Shown: positions 21,608 to 31,960, counted from the stretch's first letter. The stretch: DNA of 64,000 bases from Shinella sp. UYSO24 (GCA_902167985.1 CABHNZ010000009.1:205087-269086), one strand, 5' to 3'. Notes: generated by a model from the sequence alone, not told the origin. Numbers and translations are program-made.

Positions 21608-21952
21608 TCAGCGGCAGACGCGCACACTTTCCATGTGCCAGCCGCCGTCATAGGCGTTGCCGACGCGGCGATCTTCGTACCAGCAGCGCGGCGGCGGGGG
21701 TGGCGGCGGAGCCGGCTCGACGTAGCGCGGGCCGCTGCCACCAGCGAGTGCGCCACCGATCAGGCCGCCGACCACGCCGGCTGCAAGGCCGCCGACGACG
21801 GCGTTGCCATTGTCATGATGGCGGTGATGCTCGCGGTAAGGCGGCGGCGGTGGGCCGGGAGGTCCCCATTGTGCCGATGCGGTGTTCACGCTTGCAAGCA
21901 TGCTGCCGGCGACGGTCGCTACAGCGACCAGAGATACAATCAGCTTTTTCAT
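21608..21952 (-). CDS. Small secreted Pro/His/Gly-rich protein
   Basis: This 114-residue exported protein has a clear signal peptide (MKKLIVSLVAVATVAGSMLA, cleavage near NTASA-QW). The mature part has a proline run (GPPGPPPPPY), a short His-rich patch (REHHRHHDNG), a glycine-zipper segment (VVGGLAAGVVGGLIGGALAGG), a second proline run and a Cys/Trp-containing tail. Similar small periplasmic glycine-zipper proteins are frequent in rhizobia; the function is unknown. It is convergent with fixL. Intact. Confidence 0.7.
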   Translation of the reverse strand: MKKLIVSLVAVATVAGSMLASVNTASAQWGPPGPPPPPYREHHRHHDNGNAVVGGLAAGVVGGLIGGALAGGSGPRYVEPAPPPPPPPRCWYEDRRVGNAYDGGWHMESVRVCR

Positions 21953-22191
21953 CGCGGTTCGTCCAGTGGTGTCGAATGCCGGTGATGGTATCGACGTTAT
22001 CGGGCGCTAATATGCTCCCGGTGAGATTAATACTGGCTGAACGCAATGCGGCGATGTGAAGGCAAGAGCGCGGCAAGCTCGGGACCGAGGCGATATCAGC
22101 GAGGGCCAGTCGCTTTAAGCGTGCGTTCGTCCAAAGCAAAGGTCTGCCCGGGACGAATGGACGTGCGACAAAAAAAGGGGGGAGTGTGCTT

Positions 22192-22268
22192 TGGTGATCC
22201 CAGATGGATTCGAACCATCGGCCTCAGGATTAGGAATCCTGCGCTCTATCCTACTGAGCTATGGGACC
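22192..22268 (-). tRNA. tRNA-Arg (anticodon CCT)
   Basis: On the minus strand a complete 77-base cloverleaf can be read. The acceptor stem GGTCCCA pairs with TGGGATC and is followed by an encoded CCA at 22194-22192. The D-arm contains TAGCTCAGTAGG, the anticodon loop is TTCCTAA (anticodon CCT, reading AGG arginine codons), and the T-arm contains GGTTCGAATCC. A C- and T-rich tract follows the 3' end. No integrase or attachment duplication is visible beside it. Confidence 0.96.
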
Positions 22269-22351
22269 ACGCAAACGCATCCATACAAAAGCTCGCCGGG
22301 GAAGCCAAGCCCTTTCGGCAAAAGCTTCCCGGCTAGTTTACGATGGCGATT

Positions 22352-23537
22352 TCAGTCCGTCAGGCGCTGTTCGACCAGTTTTACCCAGTAGGAGATACCG
22401 AAGGGGATCACCTCGTCGTCAAAATCGTAAGCCGGGTTATGCAGCCCGGCCGTTGCGCCATTGCCGATGAAGATGAAAGCGCCGGGGCGGCTCTGCAGCA
22501 TATAGGCGAAATCCTCGCCGGCCATGCTGGGATCGACATTGGCATCAACGCCCGATGCGCCGACGACATCCGTCGCGACCTTGATCGCGTGATCGGTCTC
22601 GGCGTCGTGGTTGGATGTCACCGGGCACTGGCGATAGTAATCGATCGTCGCCTCGGCGCCGTGGGCTGCGACCAGTCCCTCGACGATCTGGCGGATACGG
22701 TTTTCGGCAAGATCGCGCGTCTCTTCGCTCAAGGTGCGGACCGTGCCGAGCAGTGTCGCCTTTTCCGGGATGATATTGTGGGTCGTGCCGGCATCAAACC
22801 TGGTGACGGAGACGACGACCGACTGGACCGGATCGGCATTGCGGCCGCAATCGCCTGCAGGCTGCCGACGAGCTGCGCGCGATGAAGATCGGATCGACTG
22901 TTTTGTGCGGCTGGGCCGCATGGCCGCCGCGGCCCTTGATGGTGATGGTGAAGCGATCCGGTGCCGCCATGATGCCGCCCTTGCGGATGGCGAACTGGCC
23001 GACGGGAATGCCCGGCATATTGTGCATGCCATAGACCTCGTCGATGCCGAAGCGCTCCATCATGCCGTCATCGATCATGGCGAGCGCGCCGGCGCCACCT
23101 TCTTCGGCCGGCTGGAAGATCAGGGCCACCGTGCCGTTGAAATTACGGGTCTCGGCCAGATATTTCGCAGCGCCGAGCAGCATGGACGTGTGCCCGTCGT
23201 GACCGCAGGCATGCATCTTGCCCGGCGTCTTGGAGGCCCAGGGCTTTCCGGTGATCTCGGTCAGCGGCAGGGCATCCATATCGGCGCGCAGGCCGATGGT
23301 GCGGGATGATCTACCGTCTGCCGCGCCTCCGGCTGCTCCCTTGCCGTGGATGATGCCGACGACGCCGGTGCGGCCTATGCCGGTCACGATCTCGTCTGCG
23401 CCGAATTCCCGAAGTTTTTCCGTAACGAAGGCGGCGGTCTCTTCAACATCATAAAGAATCTCGGGATTTTCATGAATATGTCTGCGCCAGTCGCTGACTT
23501 CGGCCTGAAGTTCGGCGGCCCGGTTTAAAATCGGCAT
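22352..23537 (-). CDS. M20-family amidohydrolase, hippurate hydrolase type (two frameshifts)
   Basis: This is a zinc-dependent N-acyl-amino-acid amidohydrolase of the M20D family, about 395 residues after repair. Metal-binding and catalytic motifs are visible: GLRADMDALPLTE, KMHACGHDGHTSMLLGAA (His/Asp metal ligands), IFQPAEEGGAGA (catalytic Glu pair), YGMHNMPG and, near the C terminus, DPSMAGEDFAYMLQ. The insert dimerisation domain contains GRGGHAAQPHKTVDPI. One-base losses at about 22875-22882 and 22841-22848 lie close together in that domain. Candidate substrates are hippurate or conjugated auxins, which the sequence does not discriminate. It is 84 bases downstream of the tRNA on the plus map and divergent from the carboxypeptidase gene. 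Confidence 0.88.
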
Positions 23538-23653
23538 AATATTCCCCGTCTTATTGTGCTCACGCGCTTATGACACTCCACCCGGGGCGATACTGCCCCT
23601 CCTGATTGACGTAATCAATCTTCTTTGCCATTGCTTGGCCATATCGGCCGATT

Positions 23654-24792
23654 ATGCGCCGCACTCGTGACACCGAGAACCCGAGGGATACCTTGCCCAT
23701 TTCGAGCCTTCGATCCGCGTTCGCCGTCCGGCTGACCGCCGCCTGCGCCGCCATCAGCCTTGTCCTGTCTGCAGGTGCTGCCAGCGCCAATCCTAAGATC
23801 ATCATCGATGCCAAGACAGGCCGCGTGATTGCCCATCAGGATGCGTTTCTGAAATGGTACGGCGCATCGCTGACCAAGCTGATGACAGCTATGTGACCTT
23901 CGATGCCATCCGCAGCGGCCGGCTTTCGCTCAACAGCACGGTGGTGATGAGCAAGCGGGCGACGGATCAGCTGCCCAGCAAGATGTTCTTCACGCCGGGC
24001 ACCAGCATGTCGCTCGAGACGGCGCTGAAGATGATGCTGGTCAAATCCGCCAATGACATGGCGGTCGCGGTGGGCGAGACGGTCGGCGGTTCGGTCGAGA
24101 ATTTCGTCGCGATGATGAATGCGGAAGCGCTGAAGCTCGGCATGACCTCGACACATTACATCAACCCGAATGGCATGCCCGGCCCCGGCCAGTATACGAC
24201 GGCGCGCGATCTGGCGCTGCTGACGCTCCGGCTGAAGCAGGATTTCCCGCAATATGCCGGCTATTTCACCATCGAAGGCATCGATACCGGGCAGAAGCAG
24301 TACAAGAATTTCAACACGCTGATCGGTCGGTTCGATGGTGCTGACGGGATGAAGACCGGCTTCATCTGCGCCTCGGGCTTTAACCAGATCGGTTCTGCGA
24401 CGCGTGACGGCCGTTCGGTGATCTCGGTCGTGCTCGGCTCCGACAGCCTTGCAGGGCGCGCCGATGATACGGCAAACCTTCTGCAGCAGGGCCTGACGGC
24501 GACCAGCGAAGGTGTGGCTTTGACGGCGCTGGCGCCCTATGGCGACACGACGACCGTCAACGATGTCAGTGCCGAGATCTGCAATCCCAAGGCCGCCAAA
24601 GTTCGCAGCGAAACGCGCGACGATGCCGGTCGCACGATCCAGCATTCGCCCTATATTCACGAAATGGATCATCCGCCGGAATATGTGCGGCTGACGCTGC
24701 TTTCGGGTGGCGAGGCACCGCCTCCGCCGCCGAAGGGCAGCAAGACGTCAAAGAAGAACGTGCCGGTGCCGCATCCGCGCCCCGGCCTCTGA
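23654..24792 (+). CDS. D-alanyl-D-alanine carboxypeptidase (one frameshift)
   Basis: This is a low-molecular-weight penicillin-binding protein (S11 family) that trims the terminal D-Ala of peptidoglycan stem peptides in the periplasm. The repaired length is about 379 residues. It has a signal peptide ending near AGAASA, the SxxK motif in ASLTKLMTAY, the SxN motif in KSANDMAVAV and the KTG motif in GMKTGFICASGFN. The C terminus is proline- and lysine-rich (EAPPPPPKGSK) instead of the long amphipathic anchor of DacA. A one-base loss at about 23886-23890 truncates the frame just after SxxK. The ATG at 23654 is the only upstream ATG; TTG at 23693, with GAGGG five bases before it, may be the true start. 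Confidence 0.9.
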
Positions 24793-24832
24793 CGACCGCT
24801 TGCGGTCCACATCATAAAGCGGGGTTTGACCC

Positions 24833-26095
24833 ATGTCCCAGAGCCGCATTCCGGTCTCCATCCTCACCGGCTTTCTCGGTGCGGGTAAATCGAGCCTGTT
24901 GAACCGGATCCTCAAGGATCCGGGCACGAGCGATACGGCCGTCATCATCAACGAGTTCGGCGAGGTGGGGATCGACAATTTCCTCGTCGAGACCTCCGGC
25001 GATACGCTGATGGAACTGTCGAACGGCTGCCTCTGCTGCACCGTGCGTGGCGAACTCATCGATACGCTGGCAACGATGATGGACGGGATCCAGACCGGAC
25101 GGACGAAGCCGATCCGGCGCGTGGTGATCGAGACGACCGGGCTTGCCGATCCGGCGCCGGTCATGCAGTCGGTGATGGGCAATCCGGTCATCGCGCAGAA
25201 TTTTGAGCTTGATGGCGTGATTACCGTCGTCGATGCGGTGAATGGTGTCTCGACGCTCGATCGTCATGTCGAAGCGGTCAAGCAGGTGGCGGTGGCCGAC
25301 CGGCTGGTGATCTCCAAACAGTCGATGGCGAGCGCCGAGGGGCTTGTGGCCTTGAAGGCGCGGCTCAGGGAACTCAATCCGCGCGCGCCGCTGATCGATG
25401 GCGACAGCGATGCTGCCGGCACGGCCGAGATCCTCGTCAACGGCCTCTACGATCCGGCCTTGAAGATTGCCGATGTGGCACGCTGGCTGCGTGACGAGAG
25501 CGATGACGGGCACGACCATCATGGCCACGACCATGACCATCACCATGACCACGGGCACCACCATCACCACCATGAGCATGGCGATCATGAGCACCACGAC
25601 GGTCACGGCCATGCTCATGAGCACCGGCACGGCCATTCCGATCATCACTCTGATCATTCCTTCGGCCATCACCATCATGATGTGAACCGTCACGGCGACA
25701 GCATCCGTTCCTTCTCCATCGTCCATGACAAGCCGATCGATCCGATGGCGCTGTCGATGTTCGTCGATCTCCTGCGGTCGGCGCATGGCGAGAAGCTGTT
25801 GCGGATGAAGGCGATCGTCGCCTTGTCTGATGATCCGGATCGGCCGGTCGTGCTGCATGGCGTGCAGTCGATCTTCCATCCGCCGCAGCGCCTGCCGCGC
25901 TGGCCGGATGGCGGCACCCGGCCCGATGGCACCGGCGTCGACCGGCGCACGCGCATGGTGCTGATCACCCAGGATCTGCCGGAGGCCTTCGTGACGGATC
26001 TGTTTGCCGCCTTTACCGGCGAGCCGCGGATCGACCGGCCCGATCGGGCAGCGCTCGAAGACAATCCGCTGGCCGTCCCCGGCCTGAAGATGTGA
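24833..26095 (+). CDS. CobW/COG0523-family GTPase with a long His-rich metal-binding insert
   Basis: This 420-residue G3E GTPase is a probable metal (Zn or Co) chaperone. The Walker A is GFLGAGKSS (residues 13-21), followed by INEFGEVGIDN and the family metal site CLCC (66-69, within NGCLCCTVRGEL). Switch II is ETTGLADPAPV. Residues 227-287 contain 33 histidines interspersed with Asp and Gly, between the GTPase and C-terminal CobW_C domains. The expected G4 motif (N/T/S)KxD reads SKQS at 161-164, lacking the Asp. It lies 40 bases after the carboxypeptidase gene, probably in the same transcript. It is not next to the cobalamin genes at 34-37 kb, so I do not call it cobW itself. Intact. Confidence 0.88.
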   Translation: MSQSRIPVSILTGFLGAGKSSLLNRILKDPGTSDTAVIINEFGEVGIDNFLVETSGDTLMELSNGCLCCTVRGELIDTLATMMDGIQTGRTKPIRRVVIETTGLADPAPVMQSVMGNPVIAQNFELDGVITVVDAVNGVSTLDRHVEAVKQVAVADRLVISKQSMASAEGLVALKARLRELNPRAPLIDGDSDAAGTAEILVNGLYDPALKIADVARWLRDESDDGHDHHGHDHDHHHDHGHHHHHHEHGDHEHHDGHGHAHEHRHGHSDHHSDHSFGHHHHDVNRHGDSIRSFSIVHDKPIDPMALSMFVDLLRSAHGEKLLRMKAIVALSDDPDRPVVLHGVQSIFHPPQRLPRWPDGGTRPDGTGVDRRTRMVLITQDLPEAFVTDLFAAFTGEPRIDRPDRAALEDNPLAVPGLKM

Positions 26096-26111
26096 GCCTT
26101 TTCGGGCTCAC
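26092..26111. terminator. Hairpin between convergent CobW-like GTPase and tusA
   Basis: A 7-bp GC-rich stem (26092-26098 with 26105-26111) overlaps the stop codons of both convergent genes. There is no T tract on either strand, so the terminator role is only suggested. Confidence 0.3.
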
Positions 26112-26344
26112 GCCTTGCGGATGGTGAAGCGATGGCCGCCTTCGGTCTTTTCGGATGAGAGGAGCGTGTGGCCGTCTTCCCGGCACAGATGCGGGATATC
26201 GATGACGGCGAGCGGATCGCTCGTCTCGACGGTCAGTTCGTCACCGCTTTGCAGATGATTGAGCCGCTGGCGCGTCTTTAAGGCCGGCAACGGGCATTTC
26301 AGGCCGCGCAGATCATAGATCCCGGCAGAAAAACCCGCCGGCAT
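26108..26344 (-). CDS. TusA-family sulfur carrier
   Basis: This 78-residue single-domain protein has the TusA/SirA fold. The N-terminal CPxP motif (LRGLKCPLPALKTRQ) supplies the sulfur-relay cysteine, and GDELTVETSDPLAVIDIPHLC is the typical second half. The partner cannot be told from the neighbourhood; family members feed tRNA thiolation or molybdenum-cofactor sulfuration. It sits 3 bases from the stop of the L,D-transpeptidase gene on the same strand, so cotranscription is likely although the functions differ. Intact. Confidence 0.88.
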   Translation of the reverse strand: MPAGFSAGIYDLRGLKCPLPALKTRQRLNHLQSGDELTVETSDPLAVIDIPHLCREDGHTLLSSEKTEGGHRFTIRKA

Positions 26345-26347
26345 CGA

Positions 26348-27689
26348 TCAGTCCTTTGACCAGAATTTCCAGAACGGCTTCTTGCTCTCGTCCACGGCCG
26401 GAGCGGGCGCTGCTTCCGCATAGGCAAGCGGGTTCTGCGCCGGTACGGGGACGGGGCTGGAGCGGCCGTCGGCTGTTGCCACCATCGGCGCTGCGGCCGG
26501 CGTTGCCGAAGCGATTGCGGTGCCAGCCGTCGGCACACGGCCCTGCTTGGCGGCGGTGCCGATCGCGCCCGTGGTCGTCGGGGTCGAGGCGGTGGTCATC
26601 GGCGATGAAGCGGCTGCCGGTGAAGCGGAGGCGACCATGACCGTGTTGGCAGGCTTTGACGGATCACCGCCGCGGCGCGCTTGGCCATCAGGGCCTGGAA
26701 ATCGGCTTCGCTCATCAGCTTGCCGGCCTGCAGCGACGTGCCGGTCGGCGCATAGGCGAGATCGCGGCCCTTGCGCTTGTCGGCAACGACGGCCTTGCGC
26801 TCGGCTTCGCTCGGCTCGTACCAGACCTTGCCGTCCATCTTCTCGAGCGCCTTGGTATAGGCGAGGTCATAGCTCTTTTCGTAAGAGGTGAGCGCTGCCG
26901 TCAGCGGTGCCGGGGTCGACATGGCCGGGCAGGCGCCGCCGGCTGCGAACTTGCCGGTGGTCTCCTGGTTGAAGACATATTTCTTGTCGCAGACATCGAC
27001 GACCGGCGGACGTTGGTGACTTCGAAATTGTCGTAGCCGACCTTGATCATCTTCCAGAAACTGTCGTTCTCGCTGCCGTGATGGCGCGCCATGTTGTCGG
27101 CCGTCATACGGAAGGGAAGCGCCTGCAGCTGGATCGCCGTCTGGCCGCCCTTGAAGGCGTCGCGCGCGAAGGCGTAGATTTCCAGAACCTGCTCGTCCGT
27201 CATCGAATAGCAGCCCGACGAGGAGCAGGCGCCATGGATCATCAGATTGGTGCCGGTGCGGCCGTTCACCGCGTCATACCGGTTCGGGAAGCCGGTATTG
27301 ATGGCGAGATAGTATTTCGAGTTCGGATTGAGGTTGGCCGGCGTCAGGCTGTAGAAGCCTTCCGGGGCCTGGCGGTCGCCTTCCTTCACCTTGGGGCCGA
27401 GCTTGCCGGACCAGGCGCAGATATCGTAGCTCTTGATGATGTCGTAGCGGTTGTCGGACTTCGCCTTCCAGATCTCCAGCTTGCCCTCTTCCTTGAGGAT
27501 GCGGATCATGATCGGCGAATTGCGCGGCATGTCCTTCTTCTGCATGTCGGCGAGGACTGCATCGGGAAGGGGCTGCTGAACCTTGTTCTTGACCGTCGAC
27601 AGGTCGATCTTCGCCGTGTCCAGCGTGTCGTTACAGCCGGTCAGAGCGGTCGCAACCAGAAGGGCGAAAGCAATGTGTTTCAGGCGCAT
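26348..27689 (-). CDS. YafK-type L,D-transpeptidase-fold lipoprotein (two frameshifts)
   Basis: This envelope protein (about 447 residues after repair) has a lipoprotein signal (LLVATALTGC) and a YkuD-like catalytic domain. The active-site motif is MIHGACSSSGCYSMTDEQV, the HG...SxGC pattern shared with YafK/DpaA, so it may cut or form crosslinks between peptidoglycan and outer-membrane proteins. After the domain come a Cys-containing linker and an Ala/Pro/Thr-rich tail of about 90 residues ending PFWKFWSKD. One-base losses are at about 27007-27013 and 26667-26674. The start is uncertain: ATG 27689 fits the signal peptide best; 27704 and 27710 are in frame. Confidence 0.85.
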
Positions 27690-27895
27690 CGAGACGGACC
27701 ACATAATCAATTGACGAACGGAGCCGGCAATAATCCATAAAGCGGTAAGCTTTACATTTTCTTAACCGCTTGTTTTCGTCTGTCTAGTGCAACCGCCCCG
27801 AGTTTTTCGATTTTTGCCGATAGAGCGCGTTTTTGGCGATTTTGCGGGTGGTCCCCGCAAAATCAGAGCTTGTGGCGCCGCGTTCGGGATGCGGC

Positions 27896-28848
27896 CTAGA
27901 GGTTGCGGCCGATTGCCAGGAATTTCTGGCGGCGGGCGTGCGCACTTCTTCGCCCGACATCTTGCCGAGATCGGCAAGCGACGAGGCGATGATCTTGCCG
28001 GCCGAAGCGATGACCTTGGCCGGATCGCGGTGGGCGCCACCGATCGGCTCCGGAATGATGTCGTCGATGATGCCGAGCGACTTCAGGTCGTCCGCGGTGA
28101 TCTTCATGTTGGTGGCGGCTTCGCGGGCGCGGGTGCTGTCGCGCCAGAGGATCGAGGCTGCACCTTCCGGCGAGATGACCGAATAGATCGCGTGTTCGAG
28201 CATGTAGACGCGGTTGCCGGTGGCAATCGCGATCGCGCCGCCCGAGCCGCCTTCGCCGATGACGATCGAGACGAGCGGAACCTTGATGCCGAGGCACATT
28301 TCGGTGGAGCGGGCAATCGCTTCCGCCTGGCCGCGCTCTTCGGCGCCAACGCCCGGATAGGCGCCTGCGGTGTCGATCAGGGTGATGACCGGCAGGCCGA
28401 AACGGTCAGCCATTTCCAGAACGCGGATCGCCTTGCGATAGCCTTCCGGACGCGGGCTGCCGAAATTGTGCTTGATGCGGCTCTTGGTGTCGTGGCCCTT
28501 TTCCTGGCCGATGACGGCCACAGGCATGCCGTTGAAGCGGGCAAGGCCGGCCTGGATGGCGGCATCCTCGCCGAAATTGCGGTCGCCGGCCAGCGGCGTG
28601 AAATCGGTGAAGAGGCCTGCCGCATAATCGACGAAATGCGGGCGCTGCGGGTGGCGGGCAACCTGCGTCTTTTCCCAGGCGCCAAGCTTGGAATAGATTT
28701 CCTTGGTGGCATCCTTCACGCGTCCTTCGAGACGGGTGATCTCGTCGGAGGTGTCGATGCTCTCGTTTTCGGTCGCGAGCTTCTTCAGCTCGTGGATCTT
28801 GGCCTCGAGGTCCGAGATTGGCTTTTCGAAATCGAGATAAGTTTGCAT
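27896..28848 (-). CDS. accA: Acetyl-CoA carboxylase carboxyltransferase subunit alpha (one frameshift at the 3' end)
   Basis: AccA pairs with AccD to transfer carboxyl from biotin to acetyl-CoA, the first step of fatty-acid synthesis, and is essential. The product shows [37 protein letters not shown], the CoA/biotin site stretches [17 protein letters not shown] and [18 protein letters not shown], and [13 protein letters not shown] one-base loss at about 27931-27938 would add a false tail of about 40 residues. Restoring it gives the family C terminus [12 protein letters not shown], a stop at 27896 and 317 residues, the normal length. The ATG at 28848 is standard. Confidence 0.96.
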
Positions 28849-28913
28849 GAGATCCGGCTTCCGGTTGTTCTTTTTAAGGGGAACGCGGGGTTCCCGTTTC
28901 TACATGGGGGCCT

Positions 28914-29864
28914 CTAATCCCGGTTTTTAGCCTGTTTTGCAAGAGGGTGATGCGTTTCCACCGTCTGTCGGAGCCGTTCTTCCAACACATGTGTGTAAAT
29001 CTGCGTGGTGGAAATGTCTGAATGTCCAAGCAGTTCCTGCACCACGCGCAGGTCTGCGCCATTGGCAAGAAGGTGGCTTGCAAAGGCGTGGCGCAGCACA
29101 TGCGGAGAGATCGAGGCGCTCTTTAAGCCAGCGCGCGCGGCAAGCCCCTTCAGGTCGCGGGCAAAGACCTGACGGGCGAGAAAGCCCTGTTGACCGGCCG
29201 AGGGGAAGAGCCAATCCTGTTCGGTATCGGGAAAGGTTTCCGCCAGTTCCTGGCCATAGGCTTTCATCGCGGCAATGGCCGAACGGGAGAGCGGCACGAG
29301 CCTTTCCTTGTTGCCCTTGCCGCGGATGATGAGAAAACGGCCTTCCTGATCGAGCACCTTTGCCGGGAGCGAGACGAGTTCGCTCACGCGCATGCCGGTC
29401 GCGTAGAGAAGTTCCAGAAGTGCGAGCATGCGCAGGCGGTCGAGCCGGCCAAGCTTGTTGTCGCCTGCGGCATTCGCCTCTTCTGCTGCGAGCGCCAGTA
29501 GCCGGCTGACATCCGCCTCGCTCATGATCTTCGGCAGCGAGCGGCCCTTCTTCGGCGCGTCGATGATCGTGGTCGGGTCGTCGGTGCGCAGGCCCTCGGC
29601 ATAGAGAAACTTGTAGAACTGCCGCATGGAGGAAAGGCGGCGGGCCTGCGAGGTCGTGGCAAAGCCCTGTCGGCCGAGATGGGCGAGATAGGCGGACAGG
29701 TCGGCCGTGGCGGCGGTCAGAAGCGTTGCCTTCCGCGAGCCGAGGAAGTCGATCACGTCTTCGAGGTCGCGGCCATAGGAAGAGAGTGTGTTTTCGGCGG
29801 CGCCGCGTTCGGCGCTCATCATTTCGAGGAACGCCTCTACGTGAGCGCGTGAAAAATCAGCCAT
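28914..29864 (-). CDS. xerD: Tyrosine recombinase XerD
   Basis: XerD, with XerC, resolves chromosome dimers at dif during division. The 316-residue protein has the N-terminal SAM-like DNA-binding domain (1-110) and the catalytic domain with all expected residues: Arg159 (TGMRVSEL), Lys183 (RGKGNKER), His255 and Arg258 ([12 protein letters not shown]), His281 (LGHSDIS) and the nucleophile Tyr290 (TTQIYTHV). It is a housekeeping recombinase in conserved context beside accA and near aroK, not a phage integrase. Intact. Confidence 0.95.
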   Translation of the reverse strand: MADFSRAHVEAFLEMMSAERGAAENTLSSYGRDLEDVIDFLGSRKATLLTAATADLSAYLAHLGRQGFATTSQARRLSSMRQFYKFLYAEGLRTDDPTTIIDAPKKGRSLPKIMSEADVSRLLALAAEEANAAGDNKLGRLDRLRMLALLELLYATGMRVSELVSLPAKVLDQEGRFLIIRGKGNKERLVPLSRSAIAAMKAYGQELAETFPDTEQDWLFPSAGQQGFLARQVFARDLKGLAARAGLKSASISPHVLRHAFASHLLANGADLRVVQELLGHSDISTTQIYTHVLEERLRQTVETHHPLAKQAKNRD

Positions 29865-29876
29865 GCGGTTTGCGCC

Positions 29877-30059
29877 TCAGGGTTGCCGCGCCGGTGTGGC
29901 GGTGGACGAGACAGCGGGCGGGTTCAGCCGCTCGGAAGGGATGCGGACCGTGACGTCGCGGTCTTTAGGTTCGACAAGATAGGCGAGCGCCAGCATTGCG
30001 CCATAGACGAGGCCGACGATCACGGCCACGATGGCCAGAAAACGAAAGAGGGTCGGCAT
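29877..30059 (-). CDS. Small single-pass membrane protein
   Basis: This 60-residue protein has one hydrophobic helix (FRFLAIVAVIVGLVYGAMLALAYLV), followed by a short charged segment (EPKDRDVTVRIPSERLN) and a Pro/Ala/Thr-rich tail. It ends 12 bases before xerD on the same strand and is divergent from aroK. I recognise the arrangement as common in rhizobia but know no function for it. Confidence 0.7.
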   Translation of the reverse strand: MPTLFRFLAIVAVIVGLVYGAMLALAYLVEPKDRDVTVRIPSERLNPPAVSSTATPARQP

Positions 30060-30231
30060 CAGGACTTGGCTTTCAATATGGGGGCCTTCGGTATCGACTG
30101 CATGGCGCCACTATACGCGAAAAGGTTCACAGAACGACAATAAGGCGCCATTCTGCCTCTGGTTTACATCGCGCGTGACTTGACGCTGCGCGAGCATTTG
30201 TCGATACCGTTTTGACTGAACGGACGGCACC

Positions 30232-30835
30232 ATGAGCGAAGTGGCAATCATCAAAGAACAATCTCTGGCAGAAGAAGCGCGCGCAGCCCTTGGCCAGCGC
30301 AACCTGATTTTGTCGGGCTGATGGGGGCCGGCAAATCGGCGATCGGCAAGCTGGTGGCGCAGTCTCTGTCCGTGCCGTTCATCGATACGGATGCCGAGAT
30401 CGAGAAAGTCTCGCGCATGACGATCTCGGAACTTTCGCCTCCTATGGCGAGGCCGAGTTCCGGGCGCTTGAGACGCGCGTGATCGAACGTCTCTTAAAGC
30501 GCGGGCCGCAGGTGGTTTCCACCGGCGGTGGCGCCTTCATCAACGAGAATACCCGTCACCAGATCAAGGAGGGTGGTCTGTCGATCTGGCTGAAGGCGGA
30601 TCTTGACGTCCTCTGGGATCGGGTGAGCCGGCGTGATCATCGCCCGTTGCTGAAGACCGAAAATCCCAAGCAGACGCTCGAAAATTTGATGAACCAGCGT
30701 TATCCGATCTATGCGGAAGCGGATATGACGGTTCACTCGATCAATATCCGCAAGGAGGCCATGGCGAGCGAAGTGCTGAAAGCCGTGGTCCAGCAGGCCG
30801 GCGCCTCTGCGCCCGGCGAAGGTGTGCAGTCATGA
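30232..30835 (+). CDS. aroK: Shikimate kinase (two frameshifts)
   Basis: AroK phosphorylates shikimate at the 3-hydroxyl in aromatic amino-acid synthesis. The repaired length is about 201 residues. It shows the P-loop [13 protein letters not shown], the shikimate-binding DTDAEIEK and GEAEFRALE, the Walker-B-like STGGGAF, and the lid RRDHRPLL. One-base losses occur at about 30307-30312, just before the P-loop, and 30430-30436, where a TTTT run appears to have become TTT. The ATG at 30232 leaves an N-terminal extension of about 25 residues usual in rhizobia. The stop overlaps the aroB start (ATGA at 30832-30835), so the two are translationally coupled. Confidence 0.95.
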
Positions 30836-31960
30836 ATATCGCTTCCCGATCCGATGAACGTCTGGTGCATGTGCCGCTCGGCGAGCGCGCCTATGACATT
30901 CTGATCGGGCCGGGCATGATCGGCCGTGCCGGCGGCGAGATCACTTCGCGGCTGAAGGGCCGGCGTGCGGCGATCGTCACCGACGAGAATGTCGCGCCGC
31001 TCTATCTCGAAGCCTTGATGGACAGCCTGCAGACCGATGGCATCGAAGCGGTATCGCTGACGCTGCGGCCGGCGAGAAGACCAAGAGCCTCGATCATCTC
31101 TCGACCGTCTGCGACATGGTGCTTTCGGCCCGTATCGAGCGCAATGACGCGGTGATCGCGCTTGGCGGCGGCGTGATCGGCGATCTCGCAGGCTTTGCGG
31201 CCGGCATCGTGCGGCGCGGCGTGCGCTTCGTGCAGATCCCGACCTCGCTTCTGGCGCAGGTGGATTCCTCCGTCGGTGGCAAGACCGGCATCAATACCCG
31301 CCATGGCAAGAACCTGCTCGGCGTCTTCCACCAGCCGGATCTCGTTCTGGCCGATACGGCGGCCCTCGACACGCTGTCGGAGCGCGAATTCCGCGCCGGC
31401 TATGCGGAAGTTGCCAAATACGGCTTGATCGACAAGCCGGACTTCTTCTCGTGGCTCGAAAGAACTGGGGCGAGGTATTCCGGGGCGGGGCGGAGCGCAT
31501 CGAGGCGATTGCCGTCAGCTGTCAGGCGAAATCGGATGTCGTCGTCGAGGACGAGCGCGAGACCGGCCGCCGGGCGCTGCTCAATCTTGGCCACACGTTC
31601 GGCCATTCGCTTGAGGCCGCCACCCAGTATGACAGCCGCCGCCTCGTACATGGCGAAGGTGTCTCGATCGGCATGGTGCTGGCCTATCAGTTTTCCGCCC
31701 GGATGAACCTTGCAAGCCCCGATGATGCAAAGCGCGTCGAGGCGCATCTGAAATCCGTCGGCCTGCCGACGAAGATCTCCGATATACCGGGTGAATTGCC
31801 GCCGACGGCGCAGCTTCTCGATGCGATCGCGCAGGACAAAAAGGTCAAGAGCGGCAAGCTCACCTTCATCCTCACCCGCGGTATCGGCGAGGCCTTTGTC
31901 GCCGACGATGTGCCGTCTTCCGAAGTCATGAGCTTTCTTGAGGAAAAACGGTCGGCATGA
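30832..31960 (+). CDS. aroB: 3-dehydroquinate synthase (two frameshifts)
   Basis: AroB converts DAHP to 3-dehydroquinate, the second step of the shikimate pathway. The repaired length is about 376 residues. It carries the NAD-binding [17 protein letters not shown], the active-site [12 protein letters not shown], the metal-ligand segment [11 protein letters not shown] and [10 protein letters not shown]. One-base losses are at about 31065-31070 (in LTLPAGEKTKS) and 31458-31463, where an AAAA run appears to have become AAA. The ATG overlaps the aroK stop and the TGA overlaps the start of the CorC-like gene, forming a tight three-gene operon. Confidence 0.96.

Noticed and set aside
22192..22268. 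tRNA-Arg as an attachment site for an integrated island
   Set aside because: There is no integrase, direct repeat of the tRNA 3' end or phage gene next to it. The only tyrosine recombinase in the window is housekeeping XerD.
25500..25690. Repetitive tract read as a tandem DNA repeat
   Set aside because: It is the coding sequence of the His/Asp-rich insert of the CobW-like GTPase, in frame throughout.
28914..29864. Tyrosine recombinase as sign of a mobile element
   Set aside because: Sequence and context (accA, aroK) identify chromosomal XerD.
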